From positions 5,007 through 69,006 of the forward strand of contig JBBRCE010000025.1 in assembly GCA_038205115.1 (NCBI GenBank): a stretch of 64,000 nucleotides of DNA, written 5' to 3'. Below are positions 1 through 8,367 of this stretch, one piece after another. This stretch comes from JBBRCE01 sp038205115 (GTDB taxonomy: Bacteria; Planctomycetota; Planctomycetia; Pirellulales; JBBRCE01). A program made the translations under genes and the position numbers. Below the pieces are notes generated by a model that saw only the letters and a list, made by a program, of their open reading frames with translations, searched no databases and was not told where the DNA came from. Each line of letters opens with the position of its first letter. Within the stretch, counting starts at the first letter, position 1.

Positions 1-1
1 C

Positions 2-421
2 AACCATTTTGGTGCTCTGATCGCACTGGAAAAGGCCGGGTTGATTGCGCATCATCCCGCCAGTTCGGCAGTTCGGCCCGTCTATATCGCAGACCGAGGG
101 TTGATGCGAACGGATTATTACCCCGAGTTGCGTACGATTTTCGGAAACGAGTTAACCGGCCTTAGTCCACTGATGAAGCGCATTCTCAGTACGGTTTATC
201 AGTTCAATCAGCACAGCGCCGCGGAAACAGTGAGCGCGAAGCGAACGACGTATTCGCTATGGTACGGCGCGGAACAGAGGTCGCCAAGCTTAGAAAGCCT
301 CGACGCTTTTTACCGCGAAGTCCGCCGGGCGTTTGCCAAGCTGGAAAACCTCGAACTCGTCCAGCGCGATGTCACCACGCGCAAATATCGACTTGCCACC
401 CGAGCGCGTCCATCCGTCTGA
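2..421 (+). CDS. Hypothetical protein, 5' end outside the window
   Basis: The frame is open from base 2 to a TGA at 419-421, so the gene begins upstream of the window and only its last 139 codons are seen. The first TTG inside the window (41) is unlikely to be the start because the upstream codons read smoothly (NHFGALIALEKAG). The visible part is soluble, charged and probably mostly helical, with no signal peptide or membrane segment. The stretch before the end (FYREVRRAFAKLENLELVQR) resembles the last helices of a winged-helix domain, but I do not recognise the family. It converges on the propeller gene ending at 456. Confidence 0.6.
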   Translation, partial: NHFGALIALEKAGLIAHHPASSAVRPVYIADRGLMRTDYYPELRTIFGNELTGLSPLMKRILSTVYQFNQHSAAETVSAKRTTYSLWYGAEQRSPSLESLDAFYREVRRAFAKLENLELVQRDVTTRKYRLATRARPSV

Positions 422-455
422 TTCGGTCGGTGAATTCAGCTCATCGAAACGGAGC

Positions 456-1982
456 TTATTTCTTGGGAATCTGATTCAACGTGTAATACGCCTGCGGGTG
501 CAAGAGCGGCGCGCCGGCTTCGGAGCGGACGCCGTCGAATTTGAGGTCGTGGACATGACCTTCCACCAGGCCTTTGACTTTCAGATGCACCGACTTCGCA
601 TCGGCCGACACCAAGGCTTCTTCGATCACCGGCGTCGTGAAATCGACTTCCGGACTGCCGTATTCTTTTTGAAAGATGTAGCAGAACGTCCGCATCGCAT
701 ACGATGTGACGTTGCCAGCGGTTGCCGGATCGACCGGTTCGGTAAAGGTCAACTCGAAGCCGTCGGGCTTGGCTTTCATCTCTTTGACTTCAAACGGCGT
801 CTTGCCGGTCCAGACCAGCCGCTCCAGGGCGAACGGCTTGTTGCCGCGCGCGCCCCAACCACGGTTGGTGCCGCCAACAATCAGCGAACCGTCCGGCGCT
901 TGCAGCACCGGCAGATTGCCCGAGCCGAATCCTTCGCGGAACGGGTAACACGCGCCTTGATAGACGCCGTTGACCTCTTCCAGCGAGGTGCGCATCAAGG
1001 TGCTGTAAGTTTGATCGCCGGTGAAAAGTTGATCGCTGAACGGACCGAATTTACCGCCCGAAACATCCGTGGCAAAGCCGCTGGCCGACTGCCCCATCAT
1101 CTTATAGGGGTAAAGCACGGCCGGTGGTACGAACTGCGGAATGCGTTTGGCCTCGATTGCAATCCGGCTGCCGGTGACCGGGTCCAGCGGGCGCGGACCA
1201 ATGGCGTCGGTAAGCGAGTACCATTTGTTGCCATCGGGATGTCCCTGAAAACTGCCAGGCTTGAGATGTTTGAGGCAACAGGCGCCGTTCCACGGGCCTT
1301 GGTTGTCGGTAAAGAACATCTCGCCCTTGGAGTCCATGCCCATGCCGCCGGGCGAACGCAGTCCGCTGCAGGTGGGAATCATTTTGCCGTCGGGCGTGAT
1401 GCGCATGCACCAGCCGCGATATTTGCTTTCGCTGGTGAACGAACCGGTCAGGCAGAGCGCCACCCACAAGTCGCCGTGGCGGTCGAACTTGGAACCGAAG
1501 GCGTATTCATGATAATTGCCATTGATGCCCCAGTCGTCGTTGACGGTTTCGAAGATATCTGCCCGGCCATCGCCATCGGTGTCTTTCATGCGCGTCACTT
1601 CACAGCGCTGCACGCAATACAGCCAGCCATCTTTCTGTGCCAAACCGAGCACTTCGTGCAACCCACTGGCGTACAGTTTGAAGGTGGCCTTGGACGGATC
1701 TTCGTTGAGTGCATCTTCAATCAGATAGATTTCACCACGACGCGTGGAAACCGCCAGCTTACCGTCGGGCAGCCATTCCAGCGCGCCGGCTTCGAGCACC
1801 ACGCCCGGCGGAATGGTGTACGTTAAGATTTTGTAATAGTCCTGCTCGGCCGTGTTTGGGGGCGACTTAATCCGCGGCGCCGCAAAACCGGTTGCACACA
1901 GCGGCACACTGAGCAGCAATGCCGTGGCCAGCAAGACACCTGCCGGTTTGCAGCGCGGCAGCGATCGAAGTAAATGCATCAT
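456..1982 (-). CDS. Secreted beta-propeller protein, membrane-bound dehydrogenase type
   Basis: 508 residues. An N-terminal signal peptide (hydrophobic stretch about residues 14-33, ending CATGFAA) directs export. The body has the repeated pattern of the sorbosone/glucose-dehydrogenase-like six-bladed propeller: EWLPDGKLAVSTRRGEIY, DTDGDGRADIFETV, then GLRSPGGMGMDSKGEMFFTDN and QAPDGSLIVGG. This architecture is typical of planctomycete putative membrane-bound dehydrogenases, which are usually joined to or beside c-type cytochromes. It starts at an ATG pair preceded by GAGGAAA. The next gene upstream on the same strand is the multiheme cytochrome, so the two may form one periplasmic oxidoreductase unit. 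The substrate is unknown, and no heme motif lies in this protein. Confidence 0.8.
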   Translation of the reverse strand: MMHLLRSLPRCKPAGVLLATALLLSVPLCATGFAAPRIKSPPNTAEQDYYKILTYTIPPGVVLEAGALEWLPDGKLAVSTRRGEIYLIEDALNEDPSKATFKLYASGLHEVLGLAQKDGWLYCVQRCEVTRMKDTDGDGRADIFETVNDDWGINGNYHEYAFGSKFDRHGDLWVALCLTGSFTSESKYRGWCMRITPDGKMIPTCSGLRSPGGMGMDSKGEMFFTDNQGPWNGACCLKHLKPGSFQGHPDGNKWYSLTDAIGPRPLDPVTGSRIAIEAKRIPQFVPPAVLYPYKMMGQSASGFATDVSGGKFGPFSDQLFTGDQTYSTLMRTSLEEVNGVYQGACYPFREGFGSGNLPVLQAPDGSLIVGGTNRGWGARGNKPFALERLVWTGKTPFEVKEMKAKPDGFELTFTEPVDPATAGNVTSYAMRTFCYIFQKEYGSPEVDFTTPVIEEALVSADAKSVHLKVKGLVEGHVHDLKFDGVRSEAGAPLLHPQAYYTLNQIPKK

Positions 1983-2109
1983 GGTCAGTTTCCTCGGAGT
2001 ATTGCCGGCAGCAGCAGGAAAAATCAGTAATGAAAATCGGCATCAATCAAATCGATTCAAAATCTGCGTCGGCCAGTGAATCCATTGCCTGGCGACCACA
2101 AAGGCAACA

Positions 2110-4881
2110 TCACCAGGCAAATTCTTGCGTCACGACGGCCTTGCCGGATTGGAATTTGATGGGCAGCAGTAACTCCGCATTGCTGCCGCTGGTGCGCTGC
2201 ACGGCTTGGACATCGCCACTTTTGACGCGGATTTTGGCAACTCCGTCCACCTGATACCAACCGCCTTCCAAGGCTTTGATCTCTTTGCCAATTGCGGCCA
2301 AAAAGTACATTTCGCTGGTTGGCTTGGCGGCCGAAAGCGTCAACGTACGGGTGAGTTGCACCGGATCGCTGCCGCTGCCAGGTTGCGGAAAATCGTCAAT
2401 TTTCACATCGTGGTAGGTGTAGTGGAAGGTTGGCCGGCGCTGCTTGTCCAACTCATAACCGCGGAACTGGTAGCCGGCTTCTTTGCCGACAATATGCGGC
2501 CAGGACGTGGCGCTGGTGGCCAGTTGCGCAAACGGCGCAACGTCGGCAAACATCACCACATCATCGCCCAGCGGTGGCTGAAAACCTTCGCCGCGGGCCG
2601 TCCAATGGCGACCGGCATCCATGAATGCACCATGCCAAATCAGCGCCAAACGCAAACCGTCGGCATCGAAGGCCAAGTTCTGTTTTTCGGGATAGCCGAC
2701 GCCAATCGCCCGCGAGCCGGCGCCTTGGATGAAGTTGCGATAAATGATCGGCTCGTGTTCAGGCAGCAGTTCGATGAACGCGCCGCCCATGCCAGCCGGA
2801 GTCGTGGCCTTCGGACCGTCAGCCAGGTACTGCCACACGGCGTCGATTTGTTTGGCGTTATCGCCATCCAAAATCTTCGGCAGCAAGCTCTTGTTTTTGT
2901 TCGGCCAGGCCGAAGGCATCCGCGTGCCGGGGCGGAAAACTTGCGGGTTCACCAAATATTGATGGAACCATTCTGGCTTGAGCCGCTGCGTCATCAGCGT
3001 CATATCCATCGCCTGAATGCCTTCGCCTTTGTGCGTGCCAAAGTTGTGGCATTTGACGCAGGCAAAGCCTTTGGAGCCGACCATTGTGCGGCCATCGGCT
3101 TTGACCTTGGCGTTGCTGGCCACCGCCAGCGTTTGGCCCGTGGATTTGTCGTCCAGTTTTTCTAGCGTGGCGGCTAAGGTTGGCAAATTCGCTTCGCCAA
3201 ACTTGGGCATTCGCGTGTTCATATAAGGCCGGTCGCGCGTGCCTTCGGCAAAAATCTTTTTGAACCAGGCGGACGTCAACTTATACCCGACGCCGGTCAG
3301 CGTGGGCGGCAGGCGTCCTTCGTCGCCCATTTCCGGCACGGTGGTCGTGAACCAATCGCGGCGCGAGACTTCGGGTCCGCCGCGGTCCGGCTCAACCGAA
3401 CCGTCTTTGCCGCGCTGATGGCAGGCGTAACAATTGAACGTCTCCAGCGTGTGAATGACCATCTCGCGCGGCTCCGGGGCGGCGCTGACTTTGGCCAGCG
3501 CCGGCAGCGTGACGGCCAACGCGTCGTGCTGCGTTTTACTCAGCGCATAAAACGGAGTTTTAGCGGCGGCCGTAGCCGACGTGCATCCTTTGCCGGATGT
3601 CAGCCCGGCCAATGGTTTGGCTTTGAGCGACGAAGCAATTGCCTTGCCACCTTCGCGCAGTTCGTGGCAACTGGCGCAGCCCAGCGAGGCAAACAGACCG
3701 CGGCCTTTCTCGACTAAAGCCGGATCGATTTTCAGATCGGGATCGGCCGCCTTGGCCGGCTGCAGGGCGACTAATCCGGATTCGAGCGATTGCCTGGCAG
3801 CGCCTCCGCGGCCTTCGAACTCGCAGTGCAATTCGGCTCCGCCACCGGCCTGAAAATAATCCAGCACCAGCGGATGATTACCGGCGGTCAGCTTGACCTT
3901 GCCGGTCTTCATGCCGGCAGGGTGGACGCCGTCGTGATCGACCACGGGCTGGCCGTCGATCGAAAGCCGGCTGCCATCATCGGACGAAAGATGAAAGGTA
4001 TATTCGCCCGTCTTGGCAACGTTGAGTTGCCCCGCAAAGCGAATGGCGAAGTTGTTTGTCTGCTTCGCAACGGTTAAATCCAGACCGTTGCATTGGCCTT
4101 CGCTCGTCGGCTTGAGCTTGTCAAAGTCTGGCAGTTTTTCCCAAGTGCCCTGGTACGTTTTGTACGTCAAATCCGGCGCACCGGCCACGTCTTTCAAAAA
4201 GTAGGTCGCGATGTCTTTGGCTTCCTGGTCGTTCAGATTCGAACTGGGCATTCGCGACGAAGGCCGCACCGCATGCGGATCTTTGAGAAACTTGGCCAGC
4301 GAATTGAGCGAATACTTTTTGCTCGGCGTACCGATTGGCACGCTGGTGATCAGCGGCTGATGATTGGCGCGGCGCGAGTCGTGGCAGGCCGTGCAACCCA
4401 CCTGATGAAACAACTGCTCGCCGCGACCCACGGCCGCGGCGTCGGGCGGCGAATCGCTGGGCGGACTGCCGGTGGATGCCAAAAAGTGCGTCAGTGCCTC
4501 GACCTTGGTGTCGCGATCTCCCGGCGCATCGGCCGCCAGCAGGTTGGGCATGGTCGTGCCCGGCTTGGCGGCCTGCGGATCGCTCAAAAACGTCTTGAGC
4601 CACGAACTGCGGACGCGCGAACCCACTGCGGAGAGAATCGGCGCTTGTTTGTTAGAAATGTACGCCGCGGCTGCCGGTTCAACGGCGTGGCACGACGTGC
4701 AATTCAATTCGCCCACCAACAACTGGCCGCCATGATCCAACTTGGCGTCGGGAACGGTATAAAACCGCTCGAAGGCCGGCACCACTGGCCAATGCTCGGC
4801 CGCAAACAGCGGACCACTCGCCGCCAGAATCAACGAACCCAACGCGACCACACGACAAACTCGCAAGGGAAACCTCGTCAC
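2110..4881 (-). CDS. Multiheme cytochrome c with embedded PA14 domain
   Basis: 923 residues with a signal peptide (about 1-28, ending PLFAAEH). Five CXXCH heme-attachment motifs are visible: CTSCH (61), CTACH (163), CASCH (402), CYACH (484) and CVKCH (608). Between hemes 2 and 3, residues about 238-360 form a PA14-like carbohydrate-binding domain (GEYTFHLSSDDGSRLSIDG). The C-terminal 280 residues carry no heme motif and resemble the heme-free tail of planctomycete PSCyt-type proteins. The start is a GTG without a clear Shine-Dalgarno, so it could shift slightly. Same strand as the propeller gene, 127 bp apart: probably electron transfer coupled to oxidation of a sugar-like substrate (inference). 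Confidence 0.85.
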   Translation of the reverse strand: MTRFPLRVCRVVALGSLILAASGPLFAAEHWPVVPAFERFYTVPDAKLDHGGQLLVGELNCTSCHAVEPAAAAYISNKQAPILSAVGSRVRSSWLKTFLSDPQAAKPGTTMPNLLAADAPGDRDTKVEALTHFLASTGSPPSDSPPDAAAVGRGEQLFHQVGCTACHDSRRANHQPLITSVPIGTPSKKYSLNSLAKFLKDPHAVRPSSRMPSSNLNDQEAKDIATYFLKDVAGAPDLTYKTYQGTWEKLPDFDKLKPTSEGQCNGLDLTVAKQTNNFAIRFAGQLNVAKTGEYTFHLSSDDGSRLSIDGQPVVDHDGVHPAGMKTGKVKLTAGNHPLVLDYFQAGGGAELHCEFEGRGGAARQSLESGLVALQPAKAADPDLKIDPALVEKGRGLFASLGCASCHELREGGKAIASSLKAKPLAGLTSGKGCTSATAAAKTPFYALSKTQHDALAVTLPALAKVSAAPEPREMVIHTLETFNCYACHQRGKDGSVEPDRGGPEVSRRDWFTTTVPEMGDEGRLPPTLTGVGYKLTSAWFKKIFAEGTRDRPYMNTRMPKFGEANLPTLAATLEKLDDKSTGQTLAVASNAKVKADGRTMVGSKGFACVKCHNFGTHKGEGIQAMDMTLMTQRLKPEWFHQYLVNPQVFRPGTRMPSAWPNKNKSLLPKILDGDNAKQIDAVWQYLADGPKATTPAGMGGAFIELLPEHEPIIYRNFIQGAGSRAIGVGYPEKQNLAFDADGLRLALIWHGAFMDAGRHWTARGEGFQPPLGDDVVMFADVAPFAQLATSATSWPHIVGKEAGYQFRGYELDKQRRPTFHYTYHDVKIDDFPQPGSGSDPVQLTRTLTLSAAKPTSEMYFLAAIGKEIKALEGGWYQVDGVAKIRVKSGDVQAVQRTSGSNAELLLPIKFQSGKAVVTQEFAW

Positions 4882-5125
4882 GATAAATACGAGAGAGAAT
4901 CAACCAGGTGGGCAACAACAGGCAGGAGTGATTCGGCTGCCGACCGTTCTCAGGGCTGCGCGTCGAATCACGCTGCTATATTATTTGAAGGGCAGAGCGA
5001 CTGCAAGCGGTGAGCGATTGTCGCGGCGATTTCCACTACGCGCCGCTTTGCCCACCGCCGCAATCTCTGTTACTGTAACGCTGGGCGGCCGGTCGCCCGC
5101 CACGACGATCCGCAGGTTTTTTTCC

Positions 5126-5965
5126 ATGATGTGCCAGCTCACTTTTCGCCGCGCGCTCCTGGTCATGTTTGCGCTGCTGGGCTGGCTCCATTGCGACGCG
5201 ATCAATGGCCACTTCGCCCTGGGCCAAGACAAGCAGCCGGACGAAGCGGCCAAGCCGGCCATTCATGGCGCCGTTCCGCTGGGCCTGTCGCCGGGCGTGC
5301 TCACCAAAGTGACGCTGCACGGCGACAAGCTCGATCGGACCAGCAAGGTGACAACCAACGTCGCCGGCGCCACGGTGACGCTGCGCAGCACGACCGCGCT
5401 GCCGCCACCTGGCAAAAAAGAACCCAAACGTAGCGACGATTCCAAAATCGAAATTGAACTCACGCTACCAGCCGACTTTCTTGGCGAAACTGTCGAGCTT
5501 ACGGCCGTTACGCCCGCTGGCGAAACGCCGCCGCGCGCAATGCGCGTGGTCGCCAAGGATCGGCTGGTCGAAGAACGCGAGCCGAACGACGGTTTTCGCC
5601 AAGCCCAAAAAATCCAGCGAGATCAAACCATCGCCGGCGCCATCCAAAACGCGCGCGATGTGGACGTCTTCGCCTACCAGGGCCGCGTAGGCGAAAAACT
5701 GCGTTGCGAAGTTTTTGCAGCCCGATTCGGCTCGCCGCTCGATTCGTTGTTGACCATCTACGATGCCGACACACATGTGATCGGTGTCAACGATGATGCG
5801 GCCGACACCACCGATTCGCAGTTGCGGGTCACGCTGCCGGCCGATGGCGTTTACTATTTAACGCTCATGGACGCGCACGATCATGGCAGTGCCGACCACG
5901 TTTATCAGCTCACGGTGACAGCCGAGGCGGCCGCAGCGCTGCCGGAAAAACCGACCTCGCGTTGA
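5126..5965 (+). CDS. Secreted protein with PPC (pre-peptidase C-terminal) domain
   Basis: 279 residues from the ATG at 5126 (a second ATG follows at 5129). The frame is open back to 4928, but that extension is arginine-rich and the ATG pair directly precedes a convincing signal peptide (RRALLVMFALLGWLHCDA), so I chose it. Residues about 50-140 look like an Ig/IPT-like module (GLSPGVLTKVTLHG). After EEREPNDGFRQAQKI comes a PPC domain with its usual signature (DVDVFAYQGRVGEKL, DSLLTIYDAD, DGVYYLTLMDAHD). Planctomycete PPC proteins are exported and often follow a signal peptide and proteolytic module; no protease domain is present here. It ends 8 bp before fmt. Confidence 0.75.
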   Translation: MMCQLTFRRALLVMFALLGWLHCDAINGHFALGQDKQPDEAAKPAIHGAVPLGLSPGVLTKVTLHGDKLDRTSKVTTNVAGATVTLRSTTALPPPGKKEPKRSDDSKIEIELTLPADFLGETVELTAVTPAGETPPRAMRVVAKDRLVEEREPNDGFRQAQKIQRDQTIAGAIQNARDVDVFAYQGRVGEKLRCEVFAARFGSPLDSLLTIYDADTHVIGVNDDAADTTDSQLRVTLPADGVYYLTLMDAHDHGSADHVYQLTVTAEAAAALPEKPTSR

Positions 5966-5973
5966 AAGCACTC

Positions 5974-6927
5974 ATGCGGATTGTGATGATGGGCACCGGA
6001 CCGTTTGCGGTGCCGACGTTCGAAAAACTGCTGGCATCCGAGCACGGCATCGCGGCGCTCGTCACGCGTCCGCCGCGCGGTCGCAAGCCTGCGCCGAGCC
6101 CGATGCGCGTTATCGCCACCGCTGCTGGCCTGCCGATCTTCGAGCCCGAGAGTATCAACGCCACCGAGTCGCTGGAACTGCTGCGAACTCTGGCCGCCGA
6201 TCTCTTTGTGGTCTGCGATTATGGGCAAATTCTTTCGCGCGTGGCGCTGGGCACATCGCGGCTGGGCGGCATCAATCTGCACGCTTCGCTGCTGCCCCGA
6301 TATCGCGGCGCGGCGCCCATCAACTGGGCCATTTACAACGGTGATACCGAAACCGGTGTGACCGTCATTCATATGACGCCGGCGCTGGATGGCGGGCCCT
6401 GCCTGGTGCAAGTCGCCACGCCGCTCGGTTCCAACGAAACCGCGCCGCAGGTCGAACAGCGGCTCGCCGTGGTGGGCGTGGACGCCGTGCTTCAAGCAAT
6501 CGACTTGCTTCAGCAGCAGGGCAATCATCCGCCCGGCGGTATGCAGGATCAAGCGTTGGCCACGCGCGCACCGCGGTTGACAAAATTTCAGGGGCTGATC
6601 GATTGGGGCCGTTCCGCCCGCGAACTTCACAATCAAGTTCGGGCGTTTCAGCCTTGGCCCGCGAGCTACACGTTTTGCCCATTGCCCGGCGGCGTGCAGC
6701 GATTGATTTTGGAGCAGACGCGGGTGGCTGCGAGCGATAACGCCGCCACGGCGCATCCGCCCGGCACAGTGATTGAAGCTGCGGACGGGCGATTGATTGT
6801 GGCGTGCGGCGCCGGCGCGCTGCAGATTCTCCGCGTCCAACCGGCCGGCAAGCGCCCGATGCCCACTGAAGAATTCCTGCGAGGCAATCATCTGCCGAGC
6901 GGCCTGGCGTTTACGAATCACGAATAA
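5974..6927 (+). CDS. fmt: Methionyl-tRNA formyltransferase
   Basis: 317 residues, the usual length for Fmt. The enzyme transfers a formyl group from 10-formyl-THF to Met-tRNA-fMet in the cytoplasm before translation initiation. Starting at the ATG at 5974 puts the family N-terminus MRIVMMGTGPFAVP at residue 1. The formyltransferase triad is present: N101 and H103 in INLHASLLPRYRGAAPI, and D139 in MTPALDGGP. The C-terminal OB-like domain begins near residue 205 (LIDWGRSARELHNQVRA). It starts 8 bp after the PPC gene. No deformylase gene, a frequent neighbour, is in view. Confidence 0.95.
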   Translation: MRIVMMGTGPFAVPTFEKLLASEHGIAALVTRPPRGRKPAPSPMRVIATAAGLPIFEPESINATESLELLRTLAADLFVVCDYGQILSRVALGTSRLGGINLHASLLPRYRGAAPINWAIYNGDTETGVTVIHMTPALDGGPCLVQVATPLGSNETAPQVEQRLAVVGVDAVLQAIDLLQQQGNHPPGGMQDQALATRAPRLTKFQGLIDWGRSARELHNQVRAFQPWPASYTFCPLPGGVQRLILEQTRVAASDNAATAHPPGTVIEAADGRLIVACGAGALQILRVQPAGKRPMPTEEFLRGNHLPSGLAFTNHE

Positions 6928-6988
6928 ACGTCGATCGCGGCCACAATGTCGGGCCAGAGGCTTGTCCGTCAGAACATCGAACGAAACC

Positions 6989-7930
6989 ATGCTCAACCAA
7001 CTTTGCGTCTTTCATGGTGCGGCCTCCGATGCCGAAGCGCGGATTTACGTCCGTGCCGCGCGCGACGATTGGCCCGCCGATGCCCGCTTGAGTGGCCAGA
7101 TCATCGGTCCGGATTGCGATTTTTCGCAAACCCTGCCGGCCACGATTCGCCTGGCGGATTGCGGGCCTGGCGAAACGCTACTGGCGCAGGCCATTGTGCC
7201 CGACCCCTGTTGCTGGACGCCCGAGTTGCCGTTTCTGTATCGCGCACGCGTGGAACTGCGGCAAGGCGACGCGCTGCTGGCCAGCGCCGAGCGCCTGTTT
7301 GGCGTTCGCCGCCTGGGCGTGCATGGGCGAAATCTGATTTACAACGCTAAGCGCTGGGTACTGCGCGGCATTGGCATCGCTGCCGCGGAAATCGAGCATG
7401 GCGATAGCGTTGAACTTCGCGCGCTGGCGGCCACGCTAGTGGTAACGAATCCCAGCGATGCCATTTGCGAGCATGCTAGCCGCCAAGGCTTGCAGCTGCT
7501 GGCCGACTTGTCGCAGTTCGGCGTCACCGAGCGCATCATGCTCGTCGGCGAATTGCAACGCCTTGCGCAGTGGCCCGCGGTGGGCATGGCACTGCTACCC
7601 AACGGTGCGAATTTGCCCGCCAACGTGCAGCGCCTCGCGCCGAATCTGCTGCTGGCCGAAGCTTTTCCTGCCGACCGCCCTGCAAGCCCTTCGCCTTGGG
7701 CGTCGGTTGCCATGTGCGAAGTGGGCGCGATCGAATCGTTTGCCCAACGGCTCGCCGCCTGCCGCTTGCCGTGCATTGCCGCCAGCAGTTTGCCTAGCGA
7801 ATCCACAGCGGCACAGCAGCGCGCAAGCTGCGACCGACTGCAAGCCGCACTGGCGGCGATCGGCGACTGCGCCGGATATGTGGTCAACGCCTCACAGGAT
7901 TCCACCCAATTTGCATTTTTCAATTACTAA
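6989..7930 (+). CDS. GH2-like beta-sandwich protein without a catalytic barrel
   Basis: 313 residues from the ATG at 6989; the frame is open further upstream but overlaps the end of fmt in another frame. Residues about 60-115 match the sandwich-to-barrel junction of glycoside hydrolase family 2 (CWTPELPFLYRARVELRQG, then AERLFGVRRLGV and NAKRWVLRGIG). The remainder has the length and alternating pattern of a partial barrel, but I find no acid/base or nucleophile glutamate motif, so hydrolase activity is doubtful. The last codons, STQFAFFNY, are written by the first units of a heptanucleotide repeat, which suggests that the original C-terminus was altered by that repeat. Family name uncertain. 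Confidence 0.65.
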   Translation: MLNQLCVFHGAASDAEARIYVRAARDDWPADARLSGQIIGPDCDFSQTLPATIRLADCGPGETLLAQAIVPDPCCWTPELPFLYRARVELRQGDALLASAERLFGVRRLGVHGRNLIYNAKRWVLRGIGIAAAEIEHGDSVELRALAATLVVTNPSDAICEHASRQGLQLLADLSQFGVTERIMLVGELQRLAQWPAVGMALLPNGANLPANVQRLAPNLLLAEAFPADRPASPSPWASVAMCEVGAIESFAQRLAACRLPCIAASSLPSESTAAQQRASCDRLQAALAAIGDCAGYVVNASQDSTQFAFFNY

Positions 7931-8032
7931 TTACTCATTTGCAATTCCGACGCCTTGCTAGCGGTCGCCCACTCGCCGATCCGCACGAATCCACTGAGAA
8001 TTAGTAATTTGTAAATGAAAATTGATAAATGA
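7903..8032. repeat. Degenerate heptanucleotide repeat, two inverted arms (locus A)
   Basis: The left arm (7903-7948, read on the minus strand) parses into 7-base units: GCAAATG, AGTAATT, AGTAATT, GAAAAAT, GCAAATT. The right arm (7995-8032, plus strand) parses as GAATTA, GTAATTT, GTAAATG, AAAATTG, ATAAATG. The arms face each other around about 46 GC-rich bases and are imperfectly complementary, so a long AU-rich hairpin is possible. The left arm supplies the stop codon of the upstream gene. The period of 7 is not a coding signal. It is very AT-rich against GC-rich surroundings. Confidence 0.7.
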
Positions 8033-8367
8033 GACGCATCCGGCTTCGCCACAACGACGCGTCTCCAGACGCGCGACGGCCTGTTTTTTCTGCCTAATTG
8101 TTAGAACTCGGATTACCGGCAGCCCCGCCAATCGCTAAGATAGTGAGAGGCCGACGGGCGAACAGGAAATCTCGGTTGCGACTGCGGCAGCGTCGATAAA
8201 ACCAGATGACGCAAGGACTAACGCGGCGGAGCGTGTCGTTTGCTTCGCTCGCCTTGCGCTTTTGCCCGCAGAGATTGACATTCCGCCAGCAACATTCTCA
8301 CGGCCAGACAAGGCATCGGCCGCAGAGAGTTCAAACTCTTTTTAGCTATCAGGTTAGGCACGCTATC
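7931..8367. other. Spacer upstream of sucA
   Basis: 437 bases without a convincing gene. The first 100 bases hold most of heptanucleotide locus A. The rest is the presumed promoter and leader region of the 2-oxoglutarate dehydrogenase genes. I see no clear sigma-70 box, riboswitch or terminator. An open frame runs from 8206 into sucA but has no family homology before 8368. Confidence 0.5.

Noticed and set aside
333..1826. Long plus-strand open frame of 497 codons
   Set aside because: It is antisense to the propeller dehydrogenase; its product is arginine-rich and lacks any domain, while the minus-strand product has clear family motifs.
2206..3165. Plus-strand frame of 319 codons
   Set aside because: Antisense of the multiheme cytochrome, whose CXXCH motifs fix the true strand.
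4928..5125. N-terminal extension of the PPC protein from a GTG
   Set aside because: The extension is arginine-rich and places the signal peptide 66 residues inside the chain.
5905..6996. Minus-strand frame of 363 codons
   Set aside because: Antisense of fmt; no recognisable content.
7903..8032. CRISPR array
   Set aside because: No repeat of CRISPR length and no spacers; the period is 7 bases and the units are degenerate.
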